A stretch of 64,000 bases of DNA, taken from the NCBI GenBank assembly GCA_965237985.1, contig OZ250161.1, positions 1,364,001 through 1,428,000 of the forward strand, read 5' to 3'. The notes beneath the pieces were generated by a model. That model did no database searches and was not told where the DNA came from. It worked only from the letters and a program-made list of their open reading frames with translations. The stretch is from G965212025 sp965237985 (GTDB taxonomy: Bacteria > Pseudomonadota > Gammaproteobacteria > Poriferisulfidales > Oxydemutatoraceae). Positions 63,026-64,000 of the stretch are shown in pieces (position 1 is the stretch's first letter; each line of letters opens with the position of its first letter). The position numbers and the translations under genes were made by a program.

Positions 63026-63610
63026 TCATACCCCTTCAGGCAATTGCCGGCTAAACGCTTCTCCTGCTGGTATCAACTTGTTTTGTATAAACTTTTCATC
63101 TCTGCCGACAGTAAACAGACAATAATCATCCAGGTTGTCTGGATCGCAACACCAGTAATCTATTTCTGATAGCCCCGCCACAAACATGATATGTTGCAAC
63201 TGGCACTGATAATACGAGGGGATGATCCCTTTATACGCTTTCCGATACGCGGCTTTGCCGGCTTTTATTTCCACAGCGTAATGCAACTGAACATTGAAAC
63301 CGTCCAGGCTGGCACGCGCCCAAGCGAAAAAAGTATGTTCCAGGCACACCGGTTCAACCTTTTTTCCGGTATGATGCATGTACAGGTGCCTAGCCGCAGG
63401 TTCCAACTGTTTTCCTCGCAGCATTTTCGCATTTGGACGACGCTCCACTGTCCCCCACTTGCTGGAAATTACTTGGCTGACTTTGCCCATCCCCATTCCC
63501 AGCAACGCTGCCATATCAGAAGAACCAAAACCACCACGACGCCAGGCGAGCCACTCCTGGCTATCCTGTTCAAGTGCCACCTGGCGATAACTTTTTGGCA
63601 ATTTTTTCAC
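63026..63610 (-). CDS. YqaJ-type viral recombinase-family nuclease
   Basis: PD-(D/E)XK alkaline exonuclease family found in phages and as a stand-alone chromosomal gene. 194 residues. Family order: WLAWRRGGFGSSDMAALLG, PAARHLYMHHTGKKVEP, ARASLDGFN, then AVEIKAGKAAYRKAYKG with the active-site E-x-K, and IPSYYQCQLQHIMFVAG. Frame intact. No phage genes adjoin, so it may be a relic of a phage or a resident gene. Confidence 0.8.
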   Translation of the reverse strand: MKKLPKSYRQVALEQDSQEWLAWRRGGFGSSDMAALLGMGMGKVSQVISSKWGTVERRPNAKMLRGKQLEPAARHLYMHHTGKKVEPVCLEHTFFAWARASLDGFNVQLHYAVEIKAGKAAYRKAYKGIIPSYYQCQLQHIMFVAGLSEIDYWCCDPDNLDDYCLFTVGRDEKFIQNKLIPAGEAFSRQLPEGV

Positions 63611-63615
63611 GCAGG

Positions 63616-64000
63616 CTAAACGTGAAATTGTGCTACAACCGGAACATGATCGGAGGGTCGCTCCCAGATTCTCGGGCTCGGATCAATCCAGCTCTTTTGA
63701 CAATCACGAGCCAGACTTTCTGAAGCCAGAAGAAGATCAATACGCAAACCGGCGTTTTTTCGGAAGCTGCCCTGGCGATAATCCCACCAACTGAAAGATC
63801 GCTCATCGGGATTACAAAAACGAAAAACGTCTTTGTAGCCCAAGTCAAAAAGCGATTGTAATGCCGAGCGCTCTTCATCACTGCAAAGAATTTTATTACG
63901 CCACACTTCGGGATCGTGCACATCCATGTCTCCCGGTGCGACATTGAAATCGCCAAGTACCAGAACCCGCTCAAAACGACTGCTTTCCTTTTCAAGCAAC
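63616..64000 (-). CDS. xth: Exodeoxyribonuclease III (5' part outside window)
   Basis: DNA repair exonuclease and AP endonuclease. The C-terminal 128 residues are seen: GDFNVAPGDMDVHDPE, then LGYKDVFRFCNPDERSFSWWDYRQGSFRKNAGLRID and the SDHVPV end with the catalytic Asp-His. Only 5 bases separate it from the YqaJ-type gene that follows it. The N-terminus lies beyond base 64000. Confidence 0.9.
   Translation of the reverse strand, partial: LLEKESSRFERVLVLGDFNVAPGDMDVHDPEVWRNKILCSDEERSALQSLFDLGYKDVFRFCNPDERSFSWWDYRQGSFRKNAGLRIDLLLASESLARDCQKSWIDPSPRIWERPSDHVPVVAQFHV

Noticed and set aside
63026..63610. A prophage anchored by the YqaJ-type nuclease
   Set aside because: No other phage gene is present on either side; xth and cytochrome c4 flank it.

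Overview
The window looks like a chromosomal segment of a betaproteobacterium (or a close gammaproteobacterial relative) of roughly even base composition. The placement rests on gene order and protein style, not on a search: metG next to a divergent apbC/dcd, smc-zipA, hslVU-DUF971-ubiE-ubiJ-ubiB, aroQ-accB-accC, rplU-rpmA-obgE-proB and pilC-pilD-coaE. Most genes are compact housekeeping genes, many joined by 4-base stop/start overlaps. Between them lie decayed accessory segments, truncated defence genes, one IS6-family element and an unusual number of short tandem duplications that copy gene ends. This suggests a genome under ongoing erosion, possibly host-associated.

Layout. 1-5.2 kb: type IV pilus genes (coaE partial, pilD, pilC, pilA; pilB is absent) and glutamine-dependent nadE. 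5.2-8 kb: AT-rich decayed gene, IS6 element, tRNA-Thr. 8-16.6 kb: lptM-lysA, rnfB/nth with a 290-bp partial duplication, metG, apbC, dcd, PII and amtB. 16.6-19.1 kb: RloB remnant, then a fumarylacetoacetate-hydrolase-family gene whose 3' end is triplicated. 19.2-23.4 kb: RND efflux adaptor and permease. 23.4-27.6 kb: an accessory patch with 232-bp repeats, a broken AbiEi antitoxin, an intact AbiEii-like ORF lacking its acidic catalytic pair, and a broken DUF1156 methylase start, ending at tRNA-Val. 27.6-29.1 kb: three tandem copies of rpsT, each carrying a tRNA-Val 3' fragment on the other strand. 29.2-32.3 kb: proB, obgE, rpmA, rplU. 32.4-37.3 kb: two large paralogous proteins that I do not recognise. 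38-45.6 kb: bcp, nrdA, a putative nuclease with a C10 tract, a SoxY-like protein and an esterase. 45.6-56.3 kb: zipA, smc, queF, hslVU, DUF971 (with partial duplicates), ubiE, ubiJ, ubiB. 56.4-57.8 kb: a Fur-box-controlled iron pair. 58.3-64 kb: aroQ, accBC, DUF3426, fis, dsbA, cytochrome c4, a YqaJ nuclease and partial xth.

How the genes work together. accBC feeds fatty-acid synthesis; ubiE, ubiJ and ubiB serve ubiquinone synthesis; PII and AmtB form an ammonium uptake and control pair; the OM barrel and Tp34-like protein form an iron-responsive envelope pair. The most distinctive features are the repeated gene-end duplications, the rpsT triplication, and the two unknown paralogues with matching C-terminal tails.
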